Of a stretch of 21,698 nt of DNA, positions 21,042 through 21,698 are shown one piece after another. Numbering within the stretch: the first letter of the stretch is position 1; each line of letters begins with the position of its first letter. The DNA comes from Meridianimarinicoccus sp044221805 (GTDB lineage: Bacteria; Pseudomonadota; Alphaproteobacteria; Rhodobacterales; Rhodobacteraceae). The DNA lies in NCBI GenBank assembly GCA_044221805.1, contig JBGAOK010000061.1:1-21698 (forward strand), given 5' to 3'. The translations under genes and the position numbers were made by a program. The notes below the pieces were generated by a model. That model had not been told where the DNA came from, did no database searches, and saw nothing but the letters and a program-made list of their open reading frames with translations.

Positions 21042-21698
21042 TCAGGCCGACTTGAGGATGACGCCCGGCGCGTGGGCAATGAAGAACGGGTTCTCGTAGC
21101 CGGGCTTGCCGTAGGTCAGCGGTTCATGGGTGTCGAAGCGGATCATCTGACCGCCCGCCCCCATCAGCACCGCCTGTCCGGCGGCGGTGTCCCATTCCAT
21201 CGTCCGGCCGAGGCGCGGATAGAGATCGGCCTCGCCCGTGGCGACCAGGCACAGCTTCAGCGACGATCCGGCGCTCTTCATGTCGGCGACGGCATACTGG
21301 CTGATATAGGCGTCGGTGGCCGCGTCCCGGTGGCTTTTCGAAGCCACCACCATCAGCGCGCCGTTGTCGGGTTCGGCGACGCTGACCGGCACGACCGCGC
21401 CCTTCACGTCCTTGTCGAAGGGCCCCGTCTCCTCGACCGAGCGTCCGTCGGCCTCGGTATAGAACAGCCGCTGCTTGGCCGGCGCGTAGACCACGCCGCG
21501 GATCGGCAGACCGGCTTCCACATAGGCGATGTTGACGGTGAAGTCGCCACGGCGCTGAACGAATTCCTTGGTGCCGTCCAGCGGGTCCACGATCAGGAAA
21601 CTGTCGGCCTGCACCGCATGCGAGGCGGCCTGCTCCTCGGTCACGATCGCTGTGTCGGGGAAGGCCGCGGCCAGTCCGGCCGAGATCAACCGGTCGGC
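21042..21698 (-). CDS. cysQ: CysQ-type 3'(2'),5'-bisphosphate nucleotidase, N-terminus outside the window
   Basis: Hydrolyses 3'-phosphoadenosine 5'-phosphate, the by-product of sulfate assimilation and sulfotransfer, to AMP. The window holds the last 218 residues, beginning ADRLISAGLAAAFPD; the family is about 260 residues, so some 45 are missing. The metal and substrate motifs of the inositol monophosphatase superfamily are present: VDPLDGTKEF and, near the C-terminus, MEWDTAAGQAVL. EEQ upstream supplies a further metal ligand. The stop is at 21042, nine bases before the kdsB start. A CysQ beside kdsB is a known alphaproteobacterial neighbourhood. A general inositol phosphatase is the main alternative, but the FTVNIAYVEAGLP segment fits CysQ. 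Confidence 0.88.
   Translation of the reverse strand, partial: ADRLISAGLAAAFPDTAIVTEEQAASHAVQADSFLIVDPLDGTKEFVQRRGDFTVNIAYVEAGLPIRGVVYAPAKQRLFYTEADGRSVEETGPFDKDVKGAVVPVSVAEPDNGALMVVASKSHRDAATDAYISQYAVADMKSAGSSLKLCLVATGEADLYPRLGRTMEWDTAAGQAVLMGAGGQMIRFDTHEPLTYGKPGYENPFFIAHAPGVILKSA

Overview
The window reads as a piece of a GC-rich alphaproteobacterial chromosome, most likely a member of the Rhodobacterales (Rhodobacter/Paracoccus-like). The evidence is the alphaproteobacterial addB-addA pair followed by trxA, the hslV/hslU - Smr - Tim44-like - FxsA - SecB block, and the rnd - kdsD - lptC - lptA - lptB - hpf - ptsN run. Coding is dense, third codon positions are mostly G or C, and no rRNA, tRNA, insertion sequence, phage gene or CRISPR array is visible. 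This assignment rests on protein resemblance and gene order from memory, not on a search.

Layout. 1-6419: the tail of an upstream gene, then addB and addA, which overlap by stop and start and encode the double-strand-break helicase-nuclease. 6490-6813: trxA with its own promoter and hairpin. 7008-8387: a membrane-anchored protein of the arylsulfotransferase-like family, less GC-rich than its neighbours. 8468-10339: hslV and hslU, facing each other rather than in tandem. 10511-11027: a BrnT/BrnA toxin-antitoxin pair with a good sigma70-type promoter and a palindrome in its spacer. 11031-12365: Smr-domain and Tim44-like genes on the minus strand. 12470-13595: fxsA and secB. 13757-13984: a small one-helix membrane protein. 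14153-17732: rnd, kdsD, lptC, lptA and lptB. 17972-19053: hpf and ptsN. 19170-21698 (minus strand): galU, kdsB and a truncated cysQ.

The genes form a few working groups. One is DNA repair (AddAB). Another is protein quality control and export (HslUV, SecB, thioredoxin, Tim44-like). A third is the envelope: KdsD and KdsB make and activate Kdo, GalU makes UDP-glucose, and LptC/A/B move lipopolysaccharide across the periplasm. Hpf and PtsN add ribosome hibernation and nitrogen-PTS signalling beside the lpt genes, a common alphaproteobacterial arrangement.

The main oddities are these. lptA is broken by a frameshift near 16727-16735, and its downstream frame runs without a stop into lptB, giving an apparent LptA-LptB fusion that makes little topological sense. 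kdsB is interrupted by 31 N, whose length does not keep the frame. Two convergent gene pairs (hslV/hslU and brnA/smr) have both stop codons inside or at the edge of a short hairpin. I do not see a clearly new multi-gene system. The best candidates for new biology are the lptA-lptB junction, the arylsulfotransferase-like gene and the brnTA insertion in an otherwise housekeeping block.
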